A stretch of DNA of 49,031 nucleotides from Candidatus Gallipaludibacter merdavium (GCA_017694875.1 JADIMG010000006.1:1-49031); one strand, 5' to 3'. Numbered from the stretch's first letter, positions 1 through 8,825 are shown. The notes: generated by a model from the letters alone, not told the origin. Numbers and translations are program-made.

Positions 1-213
1 TTATGTTTGTTGGTTTTACTTGATTTTCCGGCAAAAGAGATGGCAGAATGGCTGTATCTCTCCGAGAGCAGTATTGGAAAAACCAAATATCGTGTGGCGC
101 AGAAATTGGGATGTACATCGGGTGAATTGAGAGAAGAGCTGATGAATCTGCTTGGGATGGGGGATTTTGAACATTTGAGTAGGCATGAAAGTGAAAATGT
201 CCATATGGGATAA
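1..213 (+). CDS. C-terminal end of a helix-turn-helix (LuxR/sigma-region-4-like) regulator, 5' truncated by window
   Basis: The reading frame is open from the first base and stops at 211-213, so only the last 70 or so codons are visible. The segment has a compact helix-turn-helix pattern (FPAKEMAEWLYLSESSIGKT followed by KYRVAQKLGC) of the kind that closes LuxR/GerE-type and sigma-70 region-4-like DNA-binding domains. In Bacteroidota this kind of domain often sits at the end of long proteins with TPR or sensor domains, but nothing upstream can be seen here. No in-frame ATG precedes the domain, which supports truncation rather than a small complete gene. The regulated target is unknown; the next gene downstream is an outer-membrane barrel protein. 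Confidence 0.7.
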   Translation, partial: LCLLVLLDFPAKEMAEWLYLSESSIGKTKYRVAQKLGCTSGELREELMNLLGMGDFEHLSRHESENVHMG

Positions 214-339
214 TGTGTAACTGATTGATGTATAATGATTAAGTAGTTAAAAGGTGTCCATTAAATTGTCGGTGATTGACAAAGTATTTTATTTATTTTA
301 GCCACCGAAATAAGTCATAAATTTTTAAACAAAAACATC

Positions 340-999
340 ATGAAAAAAATCTTTAGTCTATTACTTGTCATTTCAATCGTTACGTTGGGAGTGCATGCCA
401 ATGAAAAAGAATCATTGAAGGTGCGTGGTTTGATTCATGCCGGTGTAGGAGGTATTAATTCTGTAAATTTCACCGTGCCTGGTGTTAGCAGTGCTATTGG
501 CGGTTCAGTAGAAGTGCCGCTGAATGTTTCTGCCAAATGGAATGTAAATGTCGGTCTTGACTTCAATTATAAATACGTCACAGATCAATATGTTTCTATC
601 AGTGATGCGGTGGCAGAGAATAATTGGACGGCCAATATGAAGCATAATATGTTCTTTATCAATGTTCCAGTGGTGTTCTCCTATGATTTCAACATTGCTT
701 CCAATGCCTTGTTACGCTTAGGGTTCGGGGTGCAATATCAACAATATCTGGGCGGTAAGTCATTTTGTGAGTTGGATGGCGAAACAACTTCTTTCTTGCC
801 GACAGAATCCCATAATCTAAAGAATGGAGCACTTTATGGTCAGCTTCTTGGCATGTATTCCAATGCAGGTGGTTTGCTACAGCTTGGTTTCCTGATTGAT
901 GATGTATATGTGGGAGTAACCTATGATGCTTTCTTTGAAGGATTGGGAAATTGGGGTTATGTCGGTACCGTAGGTGCAAGAGTAGGATACCGTTTTTAA
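340..999 (+). CDS. outer-membrane beta-barrel protein (porin-like family)
   Basis: A 219-residue protein with a clear signal peptide (MKKIFSLLLVISIVTLGVHA, cleavage near residues 20-21). The rest alternates short amphipathic strands rich in Gly, Tyr, Phe and Asn, and the chain ends in GARVGYRF. A C-terminal aromatic residue is a typical outer-membrane insertion signal. The size and pattern fit the eight-stranded PorT/OmpW/OmpA-barrel-like proteins common in Bacteroidota. No peptidoglycan-binding domain or plug is present. It is preceded by 126 bases without a recognisable TAnnTTTG promoter and followed by a strong terminator at 1025. The function beyond 'barrel protein' cannot be assigned. 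Confidence 0.75.
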   Translation: MKKIFSLLLVISIVTLGVHANEKESLKVRGLIHAGVGGINSVNFTVPGVSSAIGGSVEVPLNVSAKWNVNVGLDFNYKYVTDQYVSISDAVAENNWTANMKHNMFFINVPVVFSYDFNIASNALLRLGFGVQYQQYLGGKSFCELDGETTSFLPTESHNLKNGALYGQLLGMYSNAGGLLQLGFLIDDVYVGVTYDAFFEGLGNWGYVGTVGARVGYRF

Positions 1000-1024
1000 T
1001 AGGTAAAATATTTGCTTATATAAG

Positions 1025-1061
1025 AAAGCCCGATTGTAATAGAGCAGTCGGGCTTTTCTTT
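1025..1061 (+). terminator. intrinsic terminator of the barrel gene
   Basis: AAAGCCCGA (1025-1033) pairs with TCGGGCTTT (1048-1056), giving a 9-bp stem with a 14-nt loop followed by TCTTT. It lies 25 bases after the stop codon. Confidence 0.8.
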
Positions 1062-1112
1062 GTGTTTATCGGAAAAAATCATTCTATGGGAGGCATTCCT
1101 TTGGGGTTATAC

Positions 1113-1150
1113 AAAAAGCCCATAAAGCAAATTGCTCTATGGACTTTTTT
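1113..1150 (-). terminator. hairpin terminator at the end of the AsmA operon (probably bidirectional)
   Basis: AAAAAG, CCATA and AGCAA on the left arm pair with TTGCT, TATGG and CTTTTT on the right arm, interrupted by single A/C mismatches. On the minus strand the stem is followed by a T run. It sits 13 bases past the AsmA stop and faces the barrel gene's own terminator. Confidence 0.7.
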
Positions 1151-1163
1151 GAAAGCTTTGTTT

Positions 1164-4100
1164 TTATTCCTCTTTGACTGTACTGGTCAGTGCGTTACGT
1201 ATCATTTGGCGGAACGACATGTTTTGTGTCTCCACTACTTTGCGTTCAACAGGTTTGAAGTCTTCCGCATACTTACACTTGGACAACCCTATTTTCAGAT
1301 CGTCAAGACTACCGGACACATTCACACCGATGCGTAGCGGACTGAGAAGTGACAAATGGTAATCAAATGTCATATCCAGGTTGTGACGTCCGCCCAATGC
1401 CACTTTGTATTTATCCATAGATACAAGGAAAGGGAATATATCCACTTCGTTACGGAATACGGTAGCCTCAGCCGATATGCTGTCTATCTTGTTTTCTGTC
1501 TTTTTCTTAAACATCATCAGTTTGGCTATCTGACTGAAGGTTTCACCGTCCAGTAATACCAAATCTTTTCCGTAAATGGAAGCGGCACCACGCAAGGTGG
1601 ACATTTTCAACTCGTAATGGCGGTTAAGGTTGGTTTCAGCTGCCAAATGGAATTCTCCTTTACCACGGAAGGAGCGCAACATAGGCAGGATGGAATCGAC
1701 TTGCGGAATCATATCTACCAATTCCTCTATCTGTATGTCCATCATGTGGTAGTCCAGGCCAACATACAAATGGTTCGGACGGGGTGACTTGTACATGGCT
1801 GTCAGTTGCAGACGGGCAGCATCACAAATAAAGCCCATTTCTTCGAGTACCAATATGCCGTCTTTTATATAGAGTTTTCCTCCTAAGTTGGTGGCGACTT
1901 GTTCGCCCACCAATGCTTTGTCTATTTTGGTGTTCAACGTAAGGTCAACTCCCTTGGGCACAATGAATGGCATACTCTCTTCTTGCGTGGAATCGTTCGA
2001 GACAAGTTCCGTGGTCTGGGTATCTTCATCAGTTAGCTCTTCGTCCGTGCTACCCAAGCCGCTCACCAATGCCATCAGCTGGTTGACATCGGTGGTGGTT
2101 GATACAAAATCAAGTTCGCCGACCAATAAGCCTGTTCCCGCCATGAATTTGTTGATGTTATGCACATCTCCTTTTAGCTGGAAATCGGAATTGCCCAATT
2201 GTATGCGGCTGTCGGTGATGGTAAATTTACGGTTGGAGTAATCAAAGACAATTTCCGGTATATGTATGGTTTCCGGGAAATCGGCCATGGCTACATTGCC
2301 TTGCTGAAGGTCAACACTGACGCGTGGGTTCCATTCGAGCAGAATATTGTCTTTACCGGTTTTATGACGGGCATTGACTTTCAAGCCAAGCGATTGTGCA
2401 TCTACTTTGACCGCTTCTCCCATAGCCAGTTGCAGGACTTTTCCGTTATAGTCAACATTCAAGATAGGCTCATGCTTGTCTCGCTTGGTGGGACGCAAGG
2501 TGGCATTTAGTTGAGGCTGTTGGAGCATGACGCTCATCGTATCCATTGTTCCGTTTAGCTCTTGTAAAGCCAGTTGGGCTTTGATGGTTGGCACGGCCAA
2601 AGAATCGGTCAAATCCATGGTTATGGAAGCATTTACATCCGGTTGTGTCAATTGCGCGTTGATGTTGTCCATCACGGCATGGAGTTTTTCGGATTGGATG
2701 TTGCATGCTGCCATTAAAGATTGACCGTCAAGCAGATTGGATGTTTGGGCTGACAGAGTTGTTTTGCCCGTTTCCATCGAGAGGGAATCGCCTTGTGCAA
2801 ACGAAAGTTCATTCCATGCCAATTGTGCACCCAGAAAACGTAGGTCTTTGTTCTTGGTTGACGAATTAGGCATCTGGAAAGAACACTCCAATCGAGGTGC
2901 GGTAACGGTCATGTTTTGATAAACTGCATCCAATTGTTGGAAGGTCAGTTTTCCATTCAGCAATATATGTTCAAAATCCTGTTTCTCTAATTGGCTCATG
3001 CGGAATTTGGCAGTGATGTTCCCTTGGGTACGTCCATTGAGTTGGGCTACTAAATCTTTAGGCAAGACGGGCTTGAGGTCGGGCAGGTGGAGGTCAGTGG
3101 TTAGCTGCACATCACAGTCCATGTCAGCCATCAATTGGTCAATGCGTCCTGTCAGACGGAGGGAGGAACCGAGTGTTTCTGCGTAAAGTCCGTTAATGAC
3201 AGCGGAGTTGTCTGTGCTGTCATTAAGGTTGATATGTGCTGCAAGGTCTGCATCTACTGCCTGCAATTGATAAGGCAGGGCGGGATAGTTGACCTGTCCT
3301 TGTTTGAATTGCAATGTGGCATCTACCAACGGCATCGTAGAGTCATTGTAGATGCCGTGGGCATGAGCATTGAGCGACAAAATGCCGTCTGCCTGCAAAT
3401 CGTTGAGCATGTGCTGGAAGGTGTCGGGAATCAGTTGTAATAATTCGCCGATGGGCCACTCTGCCATGTTAACTTGCAGGTCGGTGCGTATGTCGCCGTT
3501 TTCTGGTAGAGCGGCAGTTCCTGTCAGTTGCAGGCGGAATTGCTCATTGAGTGCAATAAGCGCATTTTTGATGGTCAATTCACGTTTGTCAAGTAGTGCA
3601 TTGAGGTCAAGCTGAAGCGCCAGATTAGCTTGTGAAAGATAGGATGTTCCGCCCATTTCCACTGACAAAGATGGGATGGAGAAGGTAATCTGCCCTTCTG
3701 CGTCATTATCCTGTAATTGGAGAGCCAATTGCCCTTGTGTGCCTCTTGTGGAAGCATAAATGCCTCCTTGTTCATCCACATAGGTAATATTGGCTTTTTC
3801 CAATGTGATTTGGCGCAATTGGATGGCACCGAAAGGCAAGGAAAAAGCAGTGGTATCTTCTGTCTGTTGTGTGGTGTCAGATGCGAAAACATCGTAATTG
3901 GCATTACCCAAACTATCGGTGAAGAGGCAGATGTCAGCACCATTAAGGGTTAATTCATGAAGGTCGATAGCATTGTCCTTCCACAATTTGCGCAGGTTGA
4001 TGTCTGCACTCAGACGGTCAACGTGGAGTACTGTGTCGGATGGTGCGCCCATTTGTGGATGAATCAGGGTTACATTGTCTATACCCAACATGAACTGTGG

Positions 4101-4295
4101 AAAGGTGCTGAAAAATGTCAGTTCCACTTGTCCGATTTCATACGGACAGGTTATTATCTTGTCAGCAAAATTGCGCACAATAGGGGTCAGACGTGCAGGG
4201 GTGAACACCAGCCAAACCACAATGGCCACAGCAATTACCAGCAAACCCAATAAGCTACCTATGGTAATTCCTGCTATTTTGAGGGCCTTTTTCAT
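1164..4295 (-). CDS. AsmA-family inner-membrane-anchored protein
   Basis: A 1043-residue protein with one N-terminal membrane segment (about residues 8-31, GITIGSLLGLLVIAVAIVVW) and then a very long beta-rich periplasmic region. The first residues after the membrane segment (FTPARLTPIVRNFADKIITC followed by a GQVELTFFSTFP-like stretch) match the AsmA N-terminal domain, and the end resembles the AsmA C-terminal region (AAETNLNRHYELKMSTLRGA). AsmA/TamB-like proteins span the periplasm and are implicated in lipid movement or outer-membrane homeostasis; the specific role here is inferred only from family. An acidic, Thr/Ser-rich insert (about residues 755-785) breaks the repeated beta pattern. 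The gene starts 2 bases after a small lipoprotein gene, so the two are surely co-transcribed. Confidence 0.85.
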   Translation of the reverse strand: MKKALKIAGITIGSLLGLLVIAVAIVVWLVFTPARLTPIVRNFADKIITCPYEIGQVELTFFSTFPQFMLGIDNVTLIHPQMGAPSDTVLHVDRLSADINLRKLWKDNAIDLHELTLNGADICLFTDSLGNANYDVFASDTTQQTEDTTAFSLPFGAIQLRQITLEKANITYVDEQGGIYASTRGTQGQLALQLQDNDAEGQITFSIPSLSVEMGGTSYLSQANLALQLDLNALLDKRELTIKNALIALNEQFRLQLTGTAALPENGDIRTDLQVNMAEWPIGELLQLIPDTFQHMLNDLQADGILSLNAHAHGIYNDSTMPLVDATLQFKQGQVNYPALPYQLQAVDADLAAHINLNDSTDNSAVINGLYAETLGSSLRLTGRIDQLMADMDCDVQLTTDLHLPDLKPVLPKDLVAQLNGRTQGNITAKFRMSQLEKQDFEHILLNGKLTFQQLDAVYQNMTVTAPRLECSFQMPNSSTKNKDLRFLGAQLAWNELSFAQGDSLSMETGKTTLSAQTSNLLDGQSLMAACNIQSEKLHAVMDNINAQLTQPDVNASITMDLTDSLAVPTIKAQLALQELNGTMDTMSVMLQQPQLNATLRPTKRDKHEPILNVDYNGKVLQLAMGEAVKVDAQSLGLKVNARHKTGKDNILLEWNPRVSVDLQQGNVAMADFPETIHIPEIVFDYSNRKFTITDSRIQLGNSDFQLKGDVHNINKFMAGTGLLVGELDFVSTTTDVNQLMALVSGLGSTDEELTDEDTQTTELVSNDSTQEESMPFIVPKGVDLTLNTKIDKALVGEQVATNLGGKLYIKDGILVLEEMGFICDAARLQLTAMYKSPRPNHLYVGLDYHMMDIQIEELVDMIPQVDSILPMLRSFRGKGEFHLAAETNLNRHYELKMSTLRGAASIYGKDLVLLDGETFSQIAKLMMFKKKTENKIDSISAEATVFRNEVDIFPFLVSMDKYKVALGGRHNLDMTFDYHLSLLSPLRIGVNVSGSLDDLKIGLSKCKYAEDFKPVERKVVETQNMSFRQMIRNALTSTVKEE

Positions 4296-4297
4296 GA

Positions 4298-4678
4298 TTA
4301 TCTGATTTTGGTGAGTGATGTGGAATTACCGGTAGTGGTGTCCTTGAAGGTCATGTGTGTATCGGTAAGTTCTGTCAGTTTATAGCTTTTGGGAATAGCG
4401 TCTTGGCCTGTCATTCCTATTTGGTGTATGATTGTTAGTTCAGAACCGGAAATAGACCAAGAAAATGCCTGAGCTTCTTCTTCTGTTACATCGTCGGCTT
4501 CATCCCAGGAGGCTCCTGTTCCGCCGGCATCAAAACGCCAATGGTCAGTGCTGTTTCCGTCAACAGTCCATGTGCCGATAATGAGGGTTTCATCGAAATC
4601 TTGGTCCATCAGACTACAAGCTGAGAACGATAGCGCCATGCAGACGCATGCTGCCCAAAAATAAAGTTGTTTTTTCAT
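4298..4678 (-). CDS. small lipocalin-like lipoprotein
   Basis: A 126-residue protein with a lipoprotein signal (lipobox FSAC at residues 18-21). The mature part starts with a short linker and the sequence LIIGTWTVDG, a hallmark of lipocalin-like beta-barrel domains in Bacteroidota, followed by strands such as SWSISGSELTIIHQIG and DTHMTFKDTTTGNSTSLTKI. The ligand is unknown. It is the first gene of a two-gene operon with the AsmA-family gene, 2 bases downstream. A good TAnnTTTG promoter lies 71 bases upstream. Confidence 0.75.
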   Translation of the reverse strand: MKKQLYFWAACVCMALSFSACSLMDQDFDETLIIGTWTVDGNSTDHWRFDAGGTGASWDEADDVTEEEAQAFSWSISGSELTIIHQIGMTGQDAIPKSYKLTELTDTHMTFKDTTTGNSTSLTKIR

Positions 4679-4748
4679 TTTATGTCGTGTTTTAATTAAT
4701 TTGGTTGTCCCAAAAGGTTTAAGTTTTGTGAGTGTATGTGTGGTAGGG

Positions 4749-4780
4749 CAAAGGTAAGTTCTTTATTATGAATGTACAAA
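4749..4780 (-). promoter_or_regulatory. predicted promoter of the lipoprotein-AsmA operon
   Basis: On the minus strand TTTG (4777-4780) is followed after 20 bases by TACCTTTG (4749-4756), matching the Bacteroidota -33/-7 consensus. The predicted leader is about 65 nt. Confidence 0.6.
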
Positions 4781-4866
4781 TATAAATAAAGAAAGTTCAG
4801 ACAAATAACATTTGTATGGGCAAAAGATTCCTACTATAGGCCATGTTTACGTGTATATAATAAACA

Positions 4867-4902
4867 AAAAGGGAATCGCCTGTACGCAGACAATTCCCTT
4901 TT
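4867..4902 (-). terminator. intrinsic terminator of the amylase gene
   Basis: AAAAGGGAAT (4867-4876) pairs with ATTCCCTTTT (4893-4902), a 10-bp stem ending in a T run on the minus strand. It is 18 bases past the amylase stop. Confidence 0.8.
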
Positions 4903-4919
4903 CACAAACACGAACTTAT

Positions 4920-7739
4920 TTATTGTTTCAACAGTTTATAAGCCTGCTGAGCCTTATCAAAATTAACGATTAACAGGTACATGCCGCTTCGTAAAGTACT
5001 CATATCCAGTTGCTCAACATTTCCTTCAACCGACTGAATGATTTGTCCTTGAAGGTTTATTAGTGTGGCCCGTTTAATGGGCTCCTCCGTACGGATATTC
5101 ACATAGTCAGTAACAAAGGTTGGATAGACGGTGCATTCGGTTTCATATTGAGGTTGTTCGATAGCATCCGGATAGCTGTATTCTGCAGGCAGTACAGGCA
5201 ATGTGTATTTTTGGGTGGTATAGATACGCAATTCACCTGGCTGCAAAGTAATTTCTTGAGTAGTAGCAGTAACGTTCAGTTCTGTCTGGTCATAATAGTC
5301 ATACCATTTTCCCGTAGCAGGGAATGGAGCAACTGATGTTGCACCGGTATATTGTGTACCGCCTTCTACATTGAAGTTACCAACTACAACGATACGTTCT
5401 CCTTTGTATTCCCATTGAATGTAGCGTGCGGCTGCACCGCTGTTTACCATGGTTCTGCAGGTGCCGTTAAGGAAGAATTCCGAATCTACCAGTTCTGTAC
5501 GCAAGCGTATCAGTTGTGCCATTTTGGCGTATGCGTTCATACGTTTGGCATCCTTATACCATCCTAAGGTTTCAGGAACGGGTTTAGGGTCAACACGATG
5601 GTCTTCTCCTTCTACATAAACACCATCGGAACCACTTGTGATAGAGAAGTTATAGCCTAATTCCTGGAATTGCCACATCATTTTCGGGCCTTTCATGAGG
5701 AGGTTGAAGGCTCCTACCAATGGAACACGTTTAAGACGTGCCGTTTCGTCAGATTGTAGATTGCCATTACCCCATTGGAGTGCCTTGAATTGGTTGCGTT
5801 CTTCGTCGTGGCTTTCGCAATAATAAACCCAACCTTGCTTGTTACATTGGCTGATATTACCATCTCCTTCTTTGAGCCATCCCATGGCTAATTGGGAATA
5901 GGAGTTGTTCATACCTGAGCCGCCACCCCAGCACATCATGCCGTTGTTGACAAATCCTTGTTCCTCATTGCTGGTCCAGTGTTCCAAAATGAAATAGGCA
6001 TTCGGGTCAGCTTCTTTTACGGCATTATAGTAACCGTTGATAAGTGCAACACGGTTGTTGCAGTTCGGTCCGCAAATGCCTTTGGTCAAGTCCATGCGGT
6101 AACCGTCAATCTTGTATTCTTCTATCCAGTATTTCAATACACGCTTGAAATAGTTCTGTGTGCCGGTGAAATCGTGGTTGAAGTCTTGATGTACACTGGC
6201 ATCATGAGGTGCAGTTGTGTTAAACCAAGGGTTATTGGCGGCTACGCCATTTGCTCCGTAATATAGTTTGGCAAATGGATTGATTCCGGACGCATGGTTG
6301 AATACCATATCAAGAATAACGGCTATGCCTCTTTTGTGGCATTCGTCAATCAAAGTTTTGTAGGCTTCAGGAGTTCCGTAACATTTATCAGGGGCAAAAT
6401 AGTGGTTAGGATTGTAACCCCAGCTGATATTGCCGTCAAATTCAGTTATTGGCATCAACTCCAAAGCATTGATACCGAGATTCTGCAGATAATCCAAACG
6501 GTTGATGACAGCCTGAATGGTTCTGGCTGGGCTGAAATCGTGTACCCACAGTTCGTAAATCACCAGATTGTTCTTGTCCGGGCGTTGAAAGTTCAGGGTT
6601 GCGTCGCTCCATTCAAATTCGGGTTGGGCTGTTTGGATAACAGAGGCCAAACCGTCTGCTGCTTCGGGAAGGGTAGGCAGGTTCGGATATACTTCCTCAG
6701 AAATATATTGGTCGTTCCAAGGGTCGAGAACTTTTTCCGTGTAGGCATCACTGATTTTTACCAGCTTGTCGCCTATCTTTACTGCATATTGGAAAGCATA
6801 TTCCACACCGGGTTCCAATCCGTCAATGGTCAACCAAAAATAACCGGGATTTGTTGCATCCTTCTTCATCTGGTATTCAGTAGAATAACTCCAGTTGTTA
6901 AAGTTTCCGATTACGAAGACATTGTCGGCTTGCACATTGTTCTTGTCCATGGCATACATGACGAGCGAGACCTTTGTATCATCGGTTTCATCGTAGTTGA
7001 TACCATCAATAAGACCGGCAGGACGTGCGGCAGAACTTGCTTCTGATACTACGCAAATGGTAAGGGTGTCGCCTACAGTCTGATTGGCATTGCTTGCGGT
7101 AACAACACATTCATAATCACCTGTTGTAGTGAAGGATTGTGTATAAGTAAGTTCTGTGTTGGCAGAAACACTTTTCTTGGTTTCACCATTGATGGTGAGG
7201 GTAATATTGGCATTCTCAGAAGCAACAGCATCAAATATTACTTCGCTTCCACTTTCAATCAACTGGGAACCGTCAGGCTGTTCAAACTTGATTTGCAGAC
7301 CTTCATCATAAATCTGTACAAAGATATCGCCTCCATCAGCGGTTTTTCCTTCTTTTGTTCCTGAAGGACCGTCATTGAAGACAAATGCCAGCTTCTCAAT
7401 TGTTTCTGTTGTGGGGCATTCGTAATAGCTATACATGTCGTCAATTACCAATTGCCAGTTGCTGCCCACTTTTGTCATTTTATATTTGGCTTCACCGCCA
7501 CGCCATTCAGGAGCGTATTTCCAGTCCGTGTCAGATGTGCTTTCTGCTGTGATAACGCCAGTGTGGGCATAGCATGATGTTGCGCCAACCATGCCTTTGT
7601 TACCTTCATTGGGATTGAAAGTGACGATGATTTTCCCTCTGTAATTACTGGTAATAAATGCCGGTTCGGTGGTTACAACTTGTGCCATGATTGCTACCGG
7701 CAACAACAAGGCTGCAAACAAATATAGAAGTCTTTTCAT
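4920..7739 (-). CDS. secreted GH13 alpha-amylase-family protein with T9SS sorting domain
   Basis: A 939-residue protein that probably hydrolyses alpha-1,4-glucans outside the cell. The signal peptide is residues 1-19 (ending AIMA/Q). Residues about 20-235 form beta-rich N-terminal domains, and about 255-335 a CBM48/E-set-like domain (FVIGNFNNWS). The GH13 barrel runs about 390-740 with all four signature regions: DMVFNH (477-482), GYRMD with nucleophile D550, FILEHW with acid/base E586, and ESHDEER with D645. The last ~70 residues (PTFVTDYVNI to QAYKLLKQ) fit a type A T9SS C-terminal sorting domain, so export to the surface or medium is expected. No susC/susD pair flanks it; it is a single-gene unit with its own promoter and terminator. 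The exact substrate (starch, pullulan, glycogen) cannot be read from sequence. Confidence 0.9.
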   Translation of the reverse strand: MKRLLYLFAALLLPVAIMAQVVTTEPAFITSNYRGKIIVTFNPNEGNKGMVGATSCYAHTGVITAESTSDTDWKYAPEWRGGEAKYKMTKVGSNWQLVIDDMYSYYECPTTETIEKLAFVFNDGPSGTKEGKTADGGDIFVQIYDEGLQIKFEQPDGSQLIESGSEVIFDAVASENANITLTINGETKKSVSANTELTYTQSFTTTGDYECVVTASNANQTVGDTLTICVVSEASSAARPAGLIDGINYDETDDTKVSLVMYAMDKNNVQADNVFVIGNFNNWSYSTEYQMKKDATNPGYFWLTIDGLEPGVEYAFQYAVKIGDKLVKISDAYTEKVLDPWNDQYISEEVYPNLPTLPEAADGLASVIQTAQPEFEWSDATLNFQRPDKNNLVIYELWVHDFSPARTIQAVINRLDYLQNLGINALELMPITEFDGNISWGYNPNHYFAPDKCYGTPEAYKTLIDECHKRGIAVILDMVFNHASGINPFAKLYYGANGVAANNPWFNTTAPHDASVHQDFNHDFTGTQNYFKRVLKYWIEEYKIDGYRMDLTKGICGPNCNNRVALINGYYNAVKEADPNAYFILEHWTSNEEQGFVNNGMMCWGGGSGMNNSYSQLAMGWLKEGDGNISQCNKQGWVYYCESHDEERNQFKALQWGNGNLQSDETARLKRVPLVGAFNLLMKGPKMMWQFQELGYNFSITSGSDGVYVEGEDHRVDPKPVPETLGWYKDAKRMNAYAKMAQLIRLRTELVDSEFFLNGTCRTMVNSGAAARYIQWEYKGERIVVVGNFNVEGGTQYTGATSVAPFPATGKWYDYYDQTELNVTATTQEITLQPGELRIYTTQKYTLPVLPAEYSYPDAIEQPQYETECTVYPTFVTDYVNIRTEEPIKRATLINLQGQIIQSVEGNVEQLDMSTLRSGMYLLIVNFDKAQQAYKLLKQ

Positions 7740-7763
7740 GATAAAGAATTAAAAGTTTGTCTG

Positions 7764-7794
7764 CAAATTTACGGCAAGAAGTTGTGCCGTGAAA
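7764..7794 (-). promoter_or_regulatory. predicted amylase promoter with inverted repeat in the spacer
   Basis: On the minus strand a -7 box TAAATTTG (7764-7771) lies 19 bases from a weak -33 box TTTC (7791-7794). The spacer holds an inverted repeat: ACGGCA (7771-7776) and TGCCGT (7785-7790). The leader would be about 19 nt. Confidence 0.45.
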
Positions 7795-7858
7795 CACATT
7801 TCTGACGAACGGTAGAATTGTATGTATGAATGGTTGAATCGGCTGGAAGAACGGAAAA

Positions 7859-8530
7859 TCAACGGGAAAAGGGATTGTAACTGATGTTGTTGTCAAATGT
7901 ATCCGTGTCATCTTTTTTCTTGACCCATCTGACTGCTTTGTTTGTGATGGGCAGCATGATGATTTCATAGATGGTCTTCATGATAGTTTGCGTCATGACA
8001 AGATATAGAATGTCGCGGTATGGAATTTGACCGGCAAACGCAATGGTGAAGAAGATAATGGAATCGGCGCCTTCTCCGGCGATTGTTGAAACAATTGCTC
8101 TCAGAGAAAACCCTTTGCCTTTTTGTAATACTTTCATTCTGCTCATGACAAATGCATTCAGGAATGAGCCGCATAAGAAGGCAATGAAACTGGCTATGGT
8201 TATGCGTTGTGTGTTTCCAAGAACGAGACTGAAGGCTTCCTGATGGGTGAAGTTTTCTGAACCGGGTACCCAAATGCTGAGTCGGAATACCACCACTGCC
8301 AGGAAATTCATCAGAAAGCCCATCCAGATGATAAGTGATGCTTTCTTATAGCCCCAAACTTCAGCTATGACGTCATTGACAATATAGGATATGGGAAAAA
8401 TCAGTAAACCGGCTGTGGCCTCTATAGGACCGATTTGGATAAGTTTTTGTTCAACGATATTGGCTACAATAAGGCATACGGTAAAAAGCATGCCACATAG
8501 CATGAATGCAATTGATACTTGTTGTTTCAT
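7859..8530 (-). CDS. yhhQ: queuosine precursor transporter, YhhQ/VUT (DUF165) family
   Basis: A 223-residue membrane protein with about six hydrophobic segments. Conserved family features include the N-terminal LIVANIVEQKL segment, the FPISYIVNDVIAEVWGYKKA stretch and the AGEGADSIIFFTIAF motif. Family members take up 7-cyano-7-deazaguanine or related bases for making the tRNA nucleoside queuosine. It is the last gene of a minus-strand set with metF and a DUF4834 gene, 61 bases downstream of the latter. Two adjacent hairpins occupy the gap before its start codon. No queuosine biosynthesis gene is in the window. Confidence 0.85.
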   Translation of the reverse strand: MKQQVSIAFMLCGMLFTVCLIVANIVEQKLIQIGPIEATAGLLIFPISYIVNDVIAEVWGYKKASLIIWMGFLMNFLAVVVFRLSIWVPGSENFTHQEAFSLVLGNTQRITIASFIAFLCGSFLNAFVMSRMKVLQKGKGFSLRAIVSTIAGEGADSIIFFTIAFAGQIPYRDILYLVMTQTIMKTIYEIIMLPITNKAVRWVKKKDDTDTFDNNISYNPFSR

Positions 8531-8547
8531 TGGTTCCTGTTTTGTTT

Positions 8548-8585
8548 ATGAGCCTTGGCTCAAAGCTGGTTTCCTAGTTACAGCT
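8548..8585 (-). promoter_or_regulatory. two adjacent hairpins in the yhhQ leader
   Basis: AAGCTG (8562-8567) pairs with CAGCTT (8580-8585), and immediately next to it TGAGCC (8548-8553) pairs with GGCTCA (8556-8561). They lie 18 bases upstream of the yhhQ ATG. No T run follows, so they do not form a simple terminator; a regulatory role is only a possibility. Confidence 0.35.
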
Positions 8586-8591
8586 TGTGGA

Positions 8592-8804
8592 TTAATCTTC
8601 TTTTATCTCTTCATATTCTACGTCTTCGGCCTGACTGTAGTCAAATTTTCTTTTTGCTTTCTGAGGATATATATATTCCTGCTGCTTATTCGGCTTGTCT
8701 TGTCTGAATGCACTGAAAATCCGCTTGAAAAAAGCAAAGGCTCCAATCACGAGAAACAAGAAGCAAAAGAATAGAAAAAATAATATGAATCCGATTATGT
8801 GCAT
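8592..8804 (-). CDS. small DUF4834-like membrane protein
   Basis: A 70-residue protein with one very hydrophobic N-terminal segment (about residues 3-25, rich in Phe and Leu), then a basic linker and an acidic tail ending DVEYEEIKED. This layout matches the small DUF4834 proteins of Bacteroidota, whose role is unknown. It lies 21 bases after metF and 61 bases before yhhQ, so it is probably part of the same transcript. Confidence 0.7.
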   Translation of the reverse strand: MHIIGFILFFLFFCFLFLVIGAFAFFKRIFSAFRQDKPNKQQEYIYPQKAKRKFDYSQAEDVEYEEIKED

Positions 8805-8825
8805 GGTGGATGGAATGAGTGGTTA

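Noticed and set aside
951-1337. 128-codon plus-strand reading frame starting inside the barrel gene
   Set aside because: It runs through two terminator hairpins and over the end of the AsmA gene; composition and lack of any recognisable motif mark it as a chance frame.
6294-7046. 250-codon plus-strand frame opposite the amylase gene
   Set aside because: It is antisense to well-supported GH13 coding sequence; no signal, motif or start context of its own.
8548-8591. preQ1 type I riboswitch in front of yhhQ
   Set aside because: The loop contains TAG but no A-rich CUAA tail follows, so the pseudoknot cannot form as in the known class.
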